Source of the DNA: CAYTAP01 sp964435775
GTDB taxonomy: Bacteria > Planctomycetota > Phycisphaerae > Tepidisphaerales > Tepidisphaeraceae
Reading direction: 5' to 3'
Assembly: GCA_964435775.1 (NCBI GenBank)
Contig: CAYTAP010000069.1
Location: 1 to 21,976, forward strand
DNA length: 21,976 nucleotides
Shown: in pieces, positions 1 through 6,681 of the stretch
How the letters are laid out: each line of letters opens with the position of its first letter
Position numbering within the stretch: position 1 is the first letter of the stretch
The notes under the pieces: generated by a model
Told to the model about the DNA's origin: nothing
Database searches by the model: none
What the model saw: only the letters and a program-made list of their open reading frames with translations
Made by a program: the position numbers and the translations under genes

Positions 1-731
1 ATCGTGGTGCCGGCGCTGCGCCCGCTGCCTGCTGGCCCGGCGCCGCTGTCGCCCCAGTCCAGCTCGTTGTCCGTGAAATAGCCGATTACGTTGTGATTAT
101 CCTTGAGCGGCTCGACCTGCACCTTCACCGCGTGCTCGGCCGTCACCGCCCATTGTGGACTGTAAAACCGCCTGGCATCCGGCGCCATCCACGTCCAGAT
201 GTTCAGGTCCCGGCTGATGGGGACGTCGATTTGATGAAATGCCGGATTGCACCAGGCGCCAAGCCCCTTGAACCCCACCGCATGAACCCGCGCCCACGTC
301 GCCTTGGCCCAGTGGTCGAAATCCCCCTTGCTCGTGATCCCGCCGTTCCAGTCGCGTGAAACGAAGTTGGGTCCGGACCGATCCCGCGCCACCTGGTAGG
401 GCTGGACGGTCGTGACCGTGTTCATGAACTCCAGCTTTCCCTCAGGGCTGCGATACCACCAGACCCCATCGGCGGTTCGCACGATCTGCCAGAAGCCGCT
501 CGTGCCGTGGATGGAGGTGAACTTTTCGACTGGCTGAGTGGTTGGCCGGGTGGTGGCCTTCGCGTCGGGCGTAGCGCCGGCCACGCCATTGTCATCCGCG
601 TGCGCCAGGGTCTCCGATACGTTGATCGCCGCAAGCACCGGCGTGTTGCCGGAGTTCCCATTGCCGACCAGCGAGTAAATACCAGCGCCGATCAGCAGGA
701 GGAGAATAATTGCGTACGCGAGTCGATTCAT
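1..731 (-). CDS. Agarase-like glycoside hydrolase, N-terminal part (cut by window edge)
   Basis: The minus-strand reading frame runs from an ATG at 731 without a stop to base 1, giving 243 residues of a longer protein. It starts MNRLAYAIILLLLIGAGIYSL, a signal peptide or membrane anchor, followed by a low-complexity Thr/Pro linker (TTRPTTQP, about residues 61-68). The mature part then has features I associate with beta-agarase-like glycosidases: a Trp-rich beta region (GFWQIVRTADGVWWYRSPEG), then WAKATWARVHAVGFKGLGAW, then NHNVIGYFTDNELDWGDS, which resembles the strand carrying an active-site Asn-Glu in TIM-barrel glycosidases. A Shine-Dalgarno-like GAGGAA lies 10 bases upstream of the ATG and a candidate promoter lies further up. 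The family call is from motif memory and the catalytic nucleophile lies outside the window. A secreted polysaccharide-degrading enzyme is likely; the substrate is unknown. Confidence 0.72.
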   Translation of the reverse strand, partial: MNRLAYAIILLLLIGAGIYSLVGNGNSGNTPVLAAINVSETLAHADDNGVAGATPDAKATTRPTTQPVEKFTSIHGTSGFWQIVRTADGVWWYRSPEGKLEFMNTVTTVQPYQVARDRSGPNFVSRDWNGGITSKGDFDHWAKATWARVHAVGFKGLGAWCNPAFHQIDVPISRDLNIWTWMAPDARRFYSPQWAVTAEHAVKVQVEPLKDNHNVIGYFTDNELDWGDSGAGPAGSGRSAGTT

Positions 732-774
732 CGTATTCAAGTTCCTCTATAGATATCGGCCTTCATCCGATAAA

Positions 775-802
775 TGATTAGGCCAATTTGGGGCGGAGTC
801 AA
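775..802 (-). promoter_or_regulatory. Candidate sigma-70-type promoter for the agarase-like gene
   Basis: Read on the minus strand there is TTGACT, a 16-base spacer and TAATCA, about 45 bases upstream of the ATG at 731. The -35 box is close to consensus and the -10 box is weak. The area is AT-rich compared with the coding DNA around it. The call rests on position and box similarity only. Confidence 0.38.
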
Positions 803-1026
803 ATTGCCTAAGTTGCTATTGTTAAAGCGCTTGTGTAAATATTCACGAACCTTTGGCTTTGCCGGACGTAGCAAAAAAATGCCTTCGCTTGACGACGTGA
901 TTTTTATGCCCAAAACAGGCAAATAATGCTCATAGCGTATATCGATCTAAAAATGGTCTTTGCAGCGTGGATAAGGCGACCAGCGGCCTGAGGTGTTCGC
1001 GTGACCGGTGGTCGGTGAATCGTCTT

Positions 1027-1054
1027 TTGACTTTTGCTCAATTCCGCGTAAATT
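1027..1054 (+). promoter_or_regulatory. Candidate sigma-70-type promoter for fusA
   Basis: TTGACT at 1027-1032, a 16-base spacer and TAAATT at 1049-1054 would start transcription near 1062. That leaves a leader of about 210 bases before the fusA ATG at 1274, long enough to hold regulatory structure. Based on box similarity only. Confidence 0.42.
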
Positions 1055-1096
1055 ACCTCCCCTTCGCAGCCGCTTTGCGCATGGGATGATGAACCG

Positions 1097-1227
1097 TGCC
1101 GCGAGTGCGGCAAGTGGATGCGCGGCAGCGGTCGACGCTGCTTGTTTCAGTCAACACCGGTTCCCGTCCATTTGCAGATTGCCGGACCGTATCCGGCTCG
1201 GGATGGGTTGTCGCGGATTTTTTCGCG
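1097..1227 (+). promoter_or_regulatory. Structured fusA leader: four consecutive hairpins
   Basis: Four short inverted repeats lie one after another in the presumed 5' leader. They are TGCCGC/GCGGCA (1097-1112, 4-base loop), GCAGCG/CGCTGC (1125-1141, 5-base loop), GCCGGA/TCCGGC (1181-1197, 5-base loop) and CGCG/CGCG around a T-rich loop (1212-1227). The first three stems are perfect 6-mers. In GC-rich DNA some such stems occur by chance, but three perfect 6-base stems with short loops in 100 bases is suggestive. No known riboswitch class is recognised. Confidence 0.35.
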
Positions 1228-1273
1228 CTGCCGGTGTTTTGATTGCGTGGAAGTGAATTGAAAAGGACTTTTT

Positions 1274-3394
1274 ATGGCTCGGGACCTCACCAAAATTCGC
1301 AACATCGGCATCGTCGCCCACATTGACGCGGGCAAAACCACCGTCTCCGAGCGCGTGTTGTACTACACAGGCAAGATTCACCGCATGGGTGAAGTGCATG
1401 AAGGCACCGCCACGATGGACTTCCTCGAGGAGGAGCAGAAGCGCGGCATCACGATTCAGTCGGCCGCCACGACCTGCCCCTGGGATCGCAATGGCGAGCG
1501 CTACACGATCAACCTGATCGACACTCCGGGACACGTGGACTTCACCGTTGAGGTCGAACGCTCGCTTCGTGTGCTTGACGGGGCCGTCGCGGTGTTTGAC
1601 GGCAAGGAAGGTGTGGAGGCGCAGTCGGAAACCGTCTGGCGTCAGGCGACCAAGTATCATGTGCCGCGCGTCTGTTTCATCAACAAGATGGACAAGCTCG
1701 GCGCGGACTTCGATTTCAGCTTCAATTCGATCCGCGAACGTCTGGGCGCGCCGGCCGTCGCGGTGCAGATTCCGATCGGCTTCGGCCACGACTTCAAGGG
1801 CGTGATCGACCTGATCCGCGGCGTTGCGATCTACTATGAACTGAAGGATGACAAGGACAAGGGCAAGACGCAGATCGAAAAGCCTGTTCCGGAAGAGGAA
1901 AAAGATCGCTATGAAAAGTGGCGCCGCGAGTTGGTGGACAAGGTGGCGGAATACGACGATGCCCTCACCGAAAAGTACCTCAATGGGGAGGAACTGACCG
2001 AGGATGAGATCCGCGCCGGGCTTCGCAAGGGGACCATTGAGTTCAAGTGCCACCCGGTTTTCTGCGGCTCGGCATTGAAATACGTCGGAGTGCAGCGCCT
2101 GCTCGATGGGGTCATCGATTACCTTCCCAGCCCGATGGACATGCCGCCGATCAAAGGGCATGACGTGCAGGACACCGACAAGATCATCGAACGCCACCCC
2201 GACCCGGCCGAGCCGTTTTGCGGCCTGGTCTTCAAGATCGTCAGCGATCAGCATGGCGACCTGACGTATGTGCGCGTCTACAGCGGCAAGCTTGAAAAGG
2301 GCAGCCGCGTGCTCAACAGCTCGCGCGGCAAACGCGAAAACGTCTCGCGCATGTTCCAAATGCACGCGCAGGATCGTAATGCGCTTGAGATCGCCGAGCC
2401 GGGCGACATCGTCGCCTGCATCGGCATCAAGGAAGCATTGACCGGCGACACCCTGTGCGATCAGGACAATCCGATCATCCTTGAAAAGCCGACGTTCCCC
2501 GAGCCGGTCATCAGCATGTCGATCGAGCCCAAGACCGCCGCCGACAAACAGAAGCTCGGCGAAGCGCTGACCACGCTCAAACGCGAGGATCCGACCTTCC
2601 AGGCCAACTATGACGAGGAAACCGGACAGACGATCATCGCGGGCATGGGCGAGCTTCACCTGGAAATCCTGCGGAACAAGCTGACCCGCGACATGAAGGT
2701 TGATGTGCTTGTCGGCAAGCCCAAGGTTGCCTACAAGGAAACGATCACCCTCAAGGCCGAGGCGCGGGGCAAGTTCGTCAAGCAGACCGGTGGGCGCGGC
2801 CAGTTTGGCGACGCCACCATCACCGTCGAACCTTTCACCGAAGCCGAAGCCAAGGAAGCCGAGCTCAAATGGCAGGATGGTTTCGCCTTCGAGAACAAGG
2901 TGTTCGGCGGTTCGATTCCCAAGGAATACATCCCGTCGGTGGAATACGGCGCCCACATGGCGTGTAAGAGCGGTGTGCTCGCCAGCTTCCCCATGATCAA
3001 CGTCAAGGTGACGCTGCTCGACGGCTCCTACCACCCGGTGGACAGCTCGCAGGTGGCGTTTGAGCAGGCCGGTTCGCTCGCGTTCCGCGAAGCATGCCAG
3101 AAGGCGGGCATGACGCTGCTCGAACCGATCATGAAGGTTGTCGTCACGACGCCGGAGGATTTCGTCGGAAGCGTGACGGGCGACCTGAGCAAGCGCCGCG
3201 GCTCGATCCTCAACATGGAACAGCGCGGCAACATCCGCGTGGTGGAGGCCGAAGTGCCGCTGAGCGAAATGTTCGGCTACACGACCGAACTTCGTTCCAT
3301 GAGCCAGGGCCGGGCGAGTTCGGTCATGGAACCAAGCAAATACGCCCCGGTTCCGGCGCAGGTCAAGCAGGCGATCCTGGAGGAAGTTGGATAA
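1274..3394 (+). CDS. fusA: Translation elongation factor G
   Basis: This 706-residue protein has the full length and domain order of EF-G, the GTPase that drives ribosomal translocation and, with RRF, ribosome recycling in the cytoplasm. Visible GTPase motifs are the P-loop AHIDAGKTT (about 15-23), switch I with RGITIQSAATT (about 58-67), DTPGHVDFT (83-91), NKMD (137-140) and GSAL in the mid 260s. Domain II and the C-terminal domains IV/V follow, including TGGRGQFGD and VVVTTPEDFVGSVTGDLSKRRGSI. AAAGGA stands just upstream of the ATG and fixes the start. The IQSAAT sequence recalls the mitochondrial/spirochaete-planctomycete EF-G branch, but I cannot assign the subfamily firmly. Usual str-operon partners (rpsL, rpsG, tuf) are absent beside it, so it is a stand-alone gene, as expected for one of several EF-G copies. 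Confidence 0.97.
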   Translation: MARDLTKIRNIGIVAHIDAGKTTVSERVLYYTGKIHRMGEVHEGTATMDFLEEEQKRGITIQSAATTCPWDRNGERYTINLIDTPGHVDFTVEVERSLRVLDGAVAVFDGKEGVEAQSETVWRQATKYHVPRVCFINKMDKLGADFDFSFNSIRERLGAPAVAVQIPIGFGHDFKGVIDLIRGVAIYYELKDDKDKGKTQIEKPVPEEEKDRYEKWRRELVDKVAEYDDALTEKYLNGEELTEDEIRAGLRKGTIEFKCHPVFCGSALKYVGVQRLLDGVIDYLPSPMDMPPIKGHDVQDTDKIIERHPDPAEPFCGLVFKIVSDQHGDLTYVRVYSGKLEKGSRVLNSSRGKRENVSRMFQMHAQDRNALEIAEPGDIVACIGIKEALTGDTLCDQDNPIILEKPTFPEPVISMSIEPKTAADKQKLGEALTTLKREDPTFQANYDEETGQTIIAGMGELHLEILRNKLTRDMKVDVLVGKPKVAYKETITLKAEARGKFVKQTGGRGQFGDATITVEPFTEAEAKEAELKWQDGFAFENKVFGGSIPKEYIPSVEYGAHMACKSGVLASFPMINVKVTLLDGSYHPVDSSQVAFEQAGSLAFREACQKAGMTLLEPIMKVVVTTPEDFVGSVTGDLSKRRGSILNMEQRGNIRVVEAEVPLSEMFGYTTELRSMSQGRASSVMEPSKYAPVPAQVKQAILEEVG

Positions 3395-3424
3395 GTTTCG
3401 ACCTCTTGTGTTCAATGAAATCGG

Positions 3425-3455
3425 AAACGGGACGGCCATTACGGTCGTCCCGTTT
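3425..3455 (+). terminator. Hairpin downstream of fusA, likely terminator
   Basis: A near-perfect 13-base stem (AAACGGGACGGCC paired with GGTCGTCCCGTTT, one G-T mismatch) with a 5-base loop begins 30 bases after the fusA stop. The strong stem ends in TTT but has no longer T-tract. A second smaller hairpin with a T-tract follows at 3479-3496. Confidence 0.7.
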
Positions 3456-3478
3456 CGTTGCGGGTCTGCCTCGCCGCT

Positions 3479-3496
3479 GAGCCTTCGGGGCTTTTC
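3479..3496 (+). terminator. Second small hairpin with T-tract after fusA
   Basis: AGCC (3480-3483) pairs with GGCT (3489-3492) around a TTCGG loop and is followed directly by a short T-run, the classic intrinsic terminator layout. The stem is short, so it is probably a backup to the stronger hairpin upstream. Confidence 0.45.
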
Positions 3497-3510
3497 TATG
3501 GCGTGCGGAA

Positions 3511-3573
3511 ATGAACCACAGATGAACGCAGATGTTGAAAATCTGTGTTCATCTCAGTTCATCTGTGGTTCAT
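3511..3573. repeat. Palindromic dispersed repeat (ATGAACCACAGATGAAC type)
   Basis: A perfect 17-base inverted repeat (ATGAACCACAGATGAAC at 3511-3527, its complement at 3557-3573) flanks a second near-perfect pair, ATGAACGCAGAT with ATCTGTGTTCAT. The same GAAC/CAGAT word is therefore used several times and two alternative stems can form. I recall similar AACCACAGATGAACACAGATG strings between genes of several environmental bacteria including planctomycetes, so this is probably one copy of a dispersed family. It sits between fusA and a gene reading the opposite way, where it could also act as a bidirectional terminator. Confidence 0.75.
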
Positions 3574-3619
3574 TCTCTGCCGTAGCGTACGGCTGGGGGG
3601 GGGGGAACTGCATGATGTC

Positions 3620-4129
3620 CTATGAGCGGATACGCACAAACCAAACGTGTGTGCCGGTGGGTGGTACGGTGAAGTGTGCCCACGTTTCGTAATACGTCTG
3701 TGTGCCCGCCGGCCATGTCTCTGGCCACCAAGAAGGTGCTTCACCATCCGTATGGGCTGCACCACGTTTTTCAAGTGTGGTGTTTTGTGCAAGCCATGCG
3801 CGCAATTGAGTCATGAGATCAGGCGAAAGTTCAGCTTCATACCAATCCGAGCCGTCGCCGTGAAAGCCGTCGCTGGTCGAATAACCTTGAATGCCTCGTA
3901 TGCCCTGGGTGATGGGTGCTCTGAAAGTCCTCTGCGCGCGGGGATCACCAGGCTCTTTGCCGAATGTACCCCAGTGGATCAGTTGCGTGGCCACGCTTCG
4001 AGACACCTCGGCCGGCGGCAGGGATTTGCTTGAGCCATGCAGAAGTAGTGCCATGGCCAGGGAGAGCACCAGGGGCGCCAGCATCAAGATGACAGCGGCA
4101 ACGAGCAGGCCGATCAAAATATTCTTCAT
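3620..4129 (-). CDS. Hypothetical single-pass membrane-anchored protein
   Basis: This 169-residue protein is not recognised. It starts MKNILIGLLVAAVILMLAPL, followed by more hydrophobic sequence to about residue 32: a signal anchor or long signal peptide. The rest is a soluble, Trp- and Tyr-rich domain (DGFHGDGSDWYEAELSPDLM, PSWWPETWPAG, YETWAHFTVPP) expected outside the cytoplasmic membrane. The frame is open to an ATG at 4174, which would add 15 residues. I prefer 4129 because it gives a normal signal-anchor start and because TACAAT (minus strand, plus positions 4173-4178) resembles a -10 box lying over the longer start. Neither start has a good Shine-Dalgarno site. It reads toward fusA and away from the PAP2 gene. 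Confidence 0.6.
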   Translation of the reverse strand: MKNILIGLLVAAVILMLAPLVLSLAMALLLHGSSKSLPPAEVSRSVATQLIHWGTFGKEPGDPRAQRTFRAPITQGIRGIQGYSTSDGFHGDGSDWYEAELSPDLMTQLRAWLAQNTTLEKRGAAHTDGEAPSWWPETWPAGTQTYYETWAHFTVPPTGTHVWFVRIRS

Positions 4130-4367
4130 GATGCCGCCGCGCCGGCAATCAATGTAGCGAAGGGGTGCAGGCATTGTATTTCCGCTTGATGCAATAAAAC
4201 TGGCTGCGATGCGACCGGCAGCGACGAGCCGAGTCTTTTTACCGGTGAAGGTGCGACTGTCATTTAACCATCACCTTCCACCTCGTCAAATGGGCTATTC
4301 ATCTCGACTCGCGTCTTCCACGTTCACGGCCATGACAACCGCGTGGCTTTGCTTACACTCTCCCCCA

Positions 4368-5105
4368 ATGATTTCACCCCTGACAACGTGGCGTCTCCTG
4401 AACGGTCGGCCATTTCAGATTCTGCTCGTCTGCCTCATCGTGGTGGGGGGGAGCTGGAGCTTTATTCGGCTGGCGGATGTTGTTGAGGAAGGGCATGTGC
4501 AGCACTTTGACGAGCGAGTGGTTCATGCCCTGCAGCGCCCGGCCGATGCCCTTGCCGTCGTGTCAGAGCCTGGGACCGTTCCCATCGGCCCGCATTGGTT
4601 GCTGGAGATCGGGCGTGACATCACGGCTCTCGGCGGCGTTGCGGTGCTGACGCTGGTCGTCATCGCCGTCGTCGGCTATCTGCTGATCCTGCACCGCTAT
4701 CGGGCGATGTGGCTTATTCTGCTGGCGACCCTTGGCGGCATTGCGATCAGCAGCGGGCTCAAGCGGATGATCGATCGCCCCCGCCCGGATGTTTCACACT
4801 ATTCCTACGTTTCCACCTCCAGCTTCCCATCCGGGCATTCGATGCTCAGCGCGGTTGTTTACATCACGCTCGGCGCGTTGCTGACGCGTCAGACGCCGTA
4901 CCGTCTGGCCAAGCTGTATATTTTGACGGGCGCATTGCTGGTCACTTTTCTTGTTGGCGTCAGCCGGGTGTACATGGGCGTACACTATCCGACGGACGTT
5001 CTGGCGGGGTGGATGGCGGGGATCGTGTGGGCGCTGGTCTGTCTGCTCGTCGCCAACTTGATGGAGCCGCGCCCCATCCAGCCAGACATCATCGATCTGG
5101 AGTAG
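4368..5105 (+). CDS. PAP2-family membrane phosphatase
   Basis: This 245-residue polytopic protein carries the three signature blocks of the PAP2/phosphatidate phosphatase superfamily: KRMIDRPRP (KxxxxxxRP), SFPSGHSM (PSGH) and SRVYMGVHYPTDVLAGW (SRxxxxxHxxxD). Such enzymes remove phosphate from lipid phosphates, such as phosphatidate or undecaprenyl pyrophosphate, at the outer face of the cytoplasmic membrane. Hydrophobic segments lie before the first motif (ILLVCLIVVGGSWSF; VAVLTLVVIAVVGYLLIL; WLILLATLGGIAISS) and between and after the later ones. The frame stays open to an ATG at 4209, but those extra 53 residues look like non-coding sequence, so I place the start at 4368. No start has a clear Shine-Dalgarno. 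The exact substrate cannot be told. Confidence 0.88.
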   Translation: MISPLTTWRLLNGRPFQILLVCLIVVGGSWSFIRLADVVEEGHVQHFDERVVHALQRPADALAVVSEPGTVPIGPHWLLEIGRDITALGGVAVLTLVVIAVVGYLLILHRYRAMWLILLATLGGIAISSGLKRMIDRPRPDVSHYSYVSTSSFPSGHSMLSAVVYITLGALLTRQTPYRLAKLYILTGALLVTFLVGVSRVYMGVHYPTDVLAGWMAGIVWALVCLLVANLMEPRPIQPDIIDLE

Positions 5106-5215
5106 TGCCGATGGTCCGATGGTGGCCTCCGCCTCGGCTTGCTTGCAATGGTCGCATGGACGTCTATGGTTGCCCCCGGCCATCGGGCAATGAGAGGTGG
5201 CGCAGGGTCAAGGCC

Positions 5216-5311
5216 TTTCAATTCTCGAATGGATCTTCCGTAGGGGCGGCTTCAGCCGCCGTTTTAGAAGAAGACGGCGGCTGAAGCCGCCCCTACCAAA
5301 GAGAATTGAAA
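5216..5311. repeat. 96-base nested palindrome (REP/MITE-like element)
   Basis: An inner perfect inverted repeat of 23 bases (5240-5262 with 5274-5296, core GGGGCGGCTTCAGCCGCC) surrounds an 11-base loop. An outer perfect pair, TTTCAATTCTC (5216-5226) with GAGAATTGAAA (5301-5311), encloses it with short unpaired arms between. The whole element can fold into one long cruciform or hairpin. It lies in the gap between the PAP2 and GH1-like genes and would also form a strong transcript-end structure. The TAGGGGCGGCTTCAGCCGCC word is reminiscent of dispersed intergenic repeats in planctomycete genomes; I recall this but cannot check it. Confidence 0.85.
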
Positions 5312-5395
5312 CACCCTGGGCGCTGGGTGGCAATGGGGGTTTGTGACGATTTCCCCTTCCGTGATCGTTGGTGGATGCCGATAAGATGTGTGGTC

Positions 5396-6661
5396 ATGCA
5401 TCAACTGGATTCGCAAAAGAACAGGAGCGGCAGCTTGCCAGGAACCGTACGAGTGGCCGATCCGGTGGACGCGTTGCGCTTCATGTTCAGTGTGGGGATC
5501 GAGTGCAGCTACCCGGTCATCGCGGGGGGGCATCGCGTCGATCAAATGCGCGACACGGGGCATTACGACCTGTGGCGCACCGATCTTAAGCTCGTGCGGG
5601 AGCTTGGGTTGCGCTATTTGCGCTATGGGCCGGCCATTTATCGCATCTTCACCGGCCCGGGGGAGTATGACTGGAGCTTTCTTGATCCGGTCATGGAGGA
5701 GATGCGGCGTCTGGGGATCGTCCCAATCATTGATTTGCTTCATTTCGGTCTGCCGGACTGGCTGGAGGATTTTCAGAATCCCAATTGGCCTGACCATTTC
5801 GCGGAGTATGCCCGCGCGTTCGCCGAGCGGTATCCCTGGGTTCGGTATTACACGCCGGTTAATGAGATTTACATCACCGCGCAGTTCTCGGCCGCGTTTG
5901 GGTGGTGGAATGAGCGGCTGATGAGCGACACCGCCTTCATCACCAACCTCAAGCATTGCGTAAAGGCGTCGATCGCCTCCATGCGCGCGATCCTCGACTT
6001 GCGCCCCGATGCGATCTTCATCTTCAGCGAAAGCACGGAATATGTACATCCCGGCAGCCCGAGCATGGTGACGCAGGCGCACTTTATGAACGAACGCCGC
6101 TTTCTGTCGCTTGATCTGCTGTTTGGTCATGACGTGACGGCGACGATGTATCGGTATCTCCTGAGCGGTGGGATGACATCGGATGAATACACCTGGTTCC
6201 TCAACCAGCGGGACCTTCGTCGCCACTGCATCATGGGAACCGATTACTACATGACCAACGAGCACGTCATTCGTCCCAATGGTCAAAGCATCGGGGCGGG
6301 GGATGTGTATGGGTATTATGTCATCACGCGGCAATATTATGATCGCTATCGCATGCCGGTCATGCACACGGAAACCAACCGCACCGCCAAGTACGCGGTT
6401 GAGTGGCTCTGGAAGGAATGGACCAATCTTCTTCGTCTGCGTGAGGATGGCGTGCCGATCGTCGGGTTCACGTGGTTCGGTCTGGTCGATATGAAAGACT
6501 GGGACAGCGCGCTGACCAAAACGCGGGGTACGATCAATCCGGTCGGGCTTTACAGCCTCCAGCGCAAGCCGCGAAAAGTGGCGCGGGAATATCGTCGGCT
6601 GGTCGAGGAGTATTCGCAGTTGCCGATTTCGTCGAGCAAGTTCCCCATTCTGACGGCATGA
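5396..6661 (+). CDS. Glycoside hydrolase family 1-like enzyme
   Basis: This 421-residue cytoplasmic protein is predicted to hydrolyse beta-glycosides by the retaining GH1 (clan A TIM-barrel) mechanism. Visible landmarks are the early strand FMFSVGIECSYPV, HYDLWRTDLKLVRELGLRYLRY, a YTPVNE block with the likely acid/base Glu157, and MHTETN with the likely nucleophile Glu326 toward the C-terminus. The spacing fits GH1. Near the end GFTWFGLVDMKDWDSAL corresponds to the conserved W/D region that helps bind sugar. The length is slightly below typical GH1 enzymes (440-480 aa). The frame is open to 5306, but that start falls inside the palindromic repeat. ATGs at 5375 and 5396 are better, and I chose 5396 because the recognisable protein begins after it. 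No signal peptide is seen. The substrate is unknown. Confidence 0.85.
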   Translation: MHQLDSQKNRSGSLPGTVRVADPVDALRFMFSVGIECSYPVIAGGHRVDQMRDTGHYDLWRTDLKLVRELGLRYLRYGPAIYRIFTGPGEYDWSFLDPVMEEMRRLGIVPIIDLLHFGLPDWLEDFQNPNWPDHFAEYARAFAERYPWVRYYTPVNEIYITAQFSAAFGWWNERLMSDTAFITNLKHCVKASIASMRAILDLRPDAIFIFSESTEYVHPGSPSMVTQAHFMNERRFLSLDLLFGHDVTATMYRYLLSGGMTSDEYTWFLNQRDLRRHCIMGTDYYMTNEHVIRPNGQSIGAGDVYGYYVITRQYYDRYRMPVMHTETNRTAKYAVEWLWKEWTNLLRLREDGVPIVGFTWFGLVDMKDWDSALTKTRGTINPVGLYSLQRKPRKVAREYRRLVEEYSQLPISSSKFPILTA

Positions 6662-6681
6662 TCCGTCGCACATGGGGCGAT

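Larger units (their letters stand above)
732..1273. other. Divergent intergenic region with two promoters and a hairpin-rich fusA leader
   Basis: These 542 bases separate the divergently read agarase-like gene and fusA. The left half (about 740-960) is AT-rich. It holds a candidate minus-strand promoter and an imperfect inverted repeat (CAATTT at 784-789 with AAATTG at 801-806). The right half holds a candidate plus-strand promoter and four short inverted repeats before fusA. Two open frames here (61 aa on minus at 737-922; 82 aa on plus from a GTG at 1008) show no recognisable protein character, and I treat them as chance. Confidence 0.6.

Noticed and set aside
737..922. 61-aa minus-strand frame upstream of the agarase-like gene
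   Set aside because: It overlaps the candidate promoter, has no good ribosome binding site and no recognisable character.
1008..1256. 82-aa plus-strand frame in the fusA leader
   Set aside because: GTG start, low-complexity Ala/Arg sequence, overlaps the predicted promoter and hairpins. A leader peptide cannot be excluded but nothing supports it.
1151..3439. 762-codon minus-strand open frame opposite fusA
   Set aside because: It is the mirror of a confidently identified EF-G gene. The residue content (His/Arg/Asp/Leu-rich, no domain) is typical of antisense frames in GC-rich DNA.
5264..6673. 469-codon minus-strand frame opposite the GH1-like gene
   Set aside because: The plus-strand gene has clear catalytic motifs; this frame shows none and its C-terminus is translated palindromic repeat.
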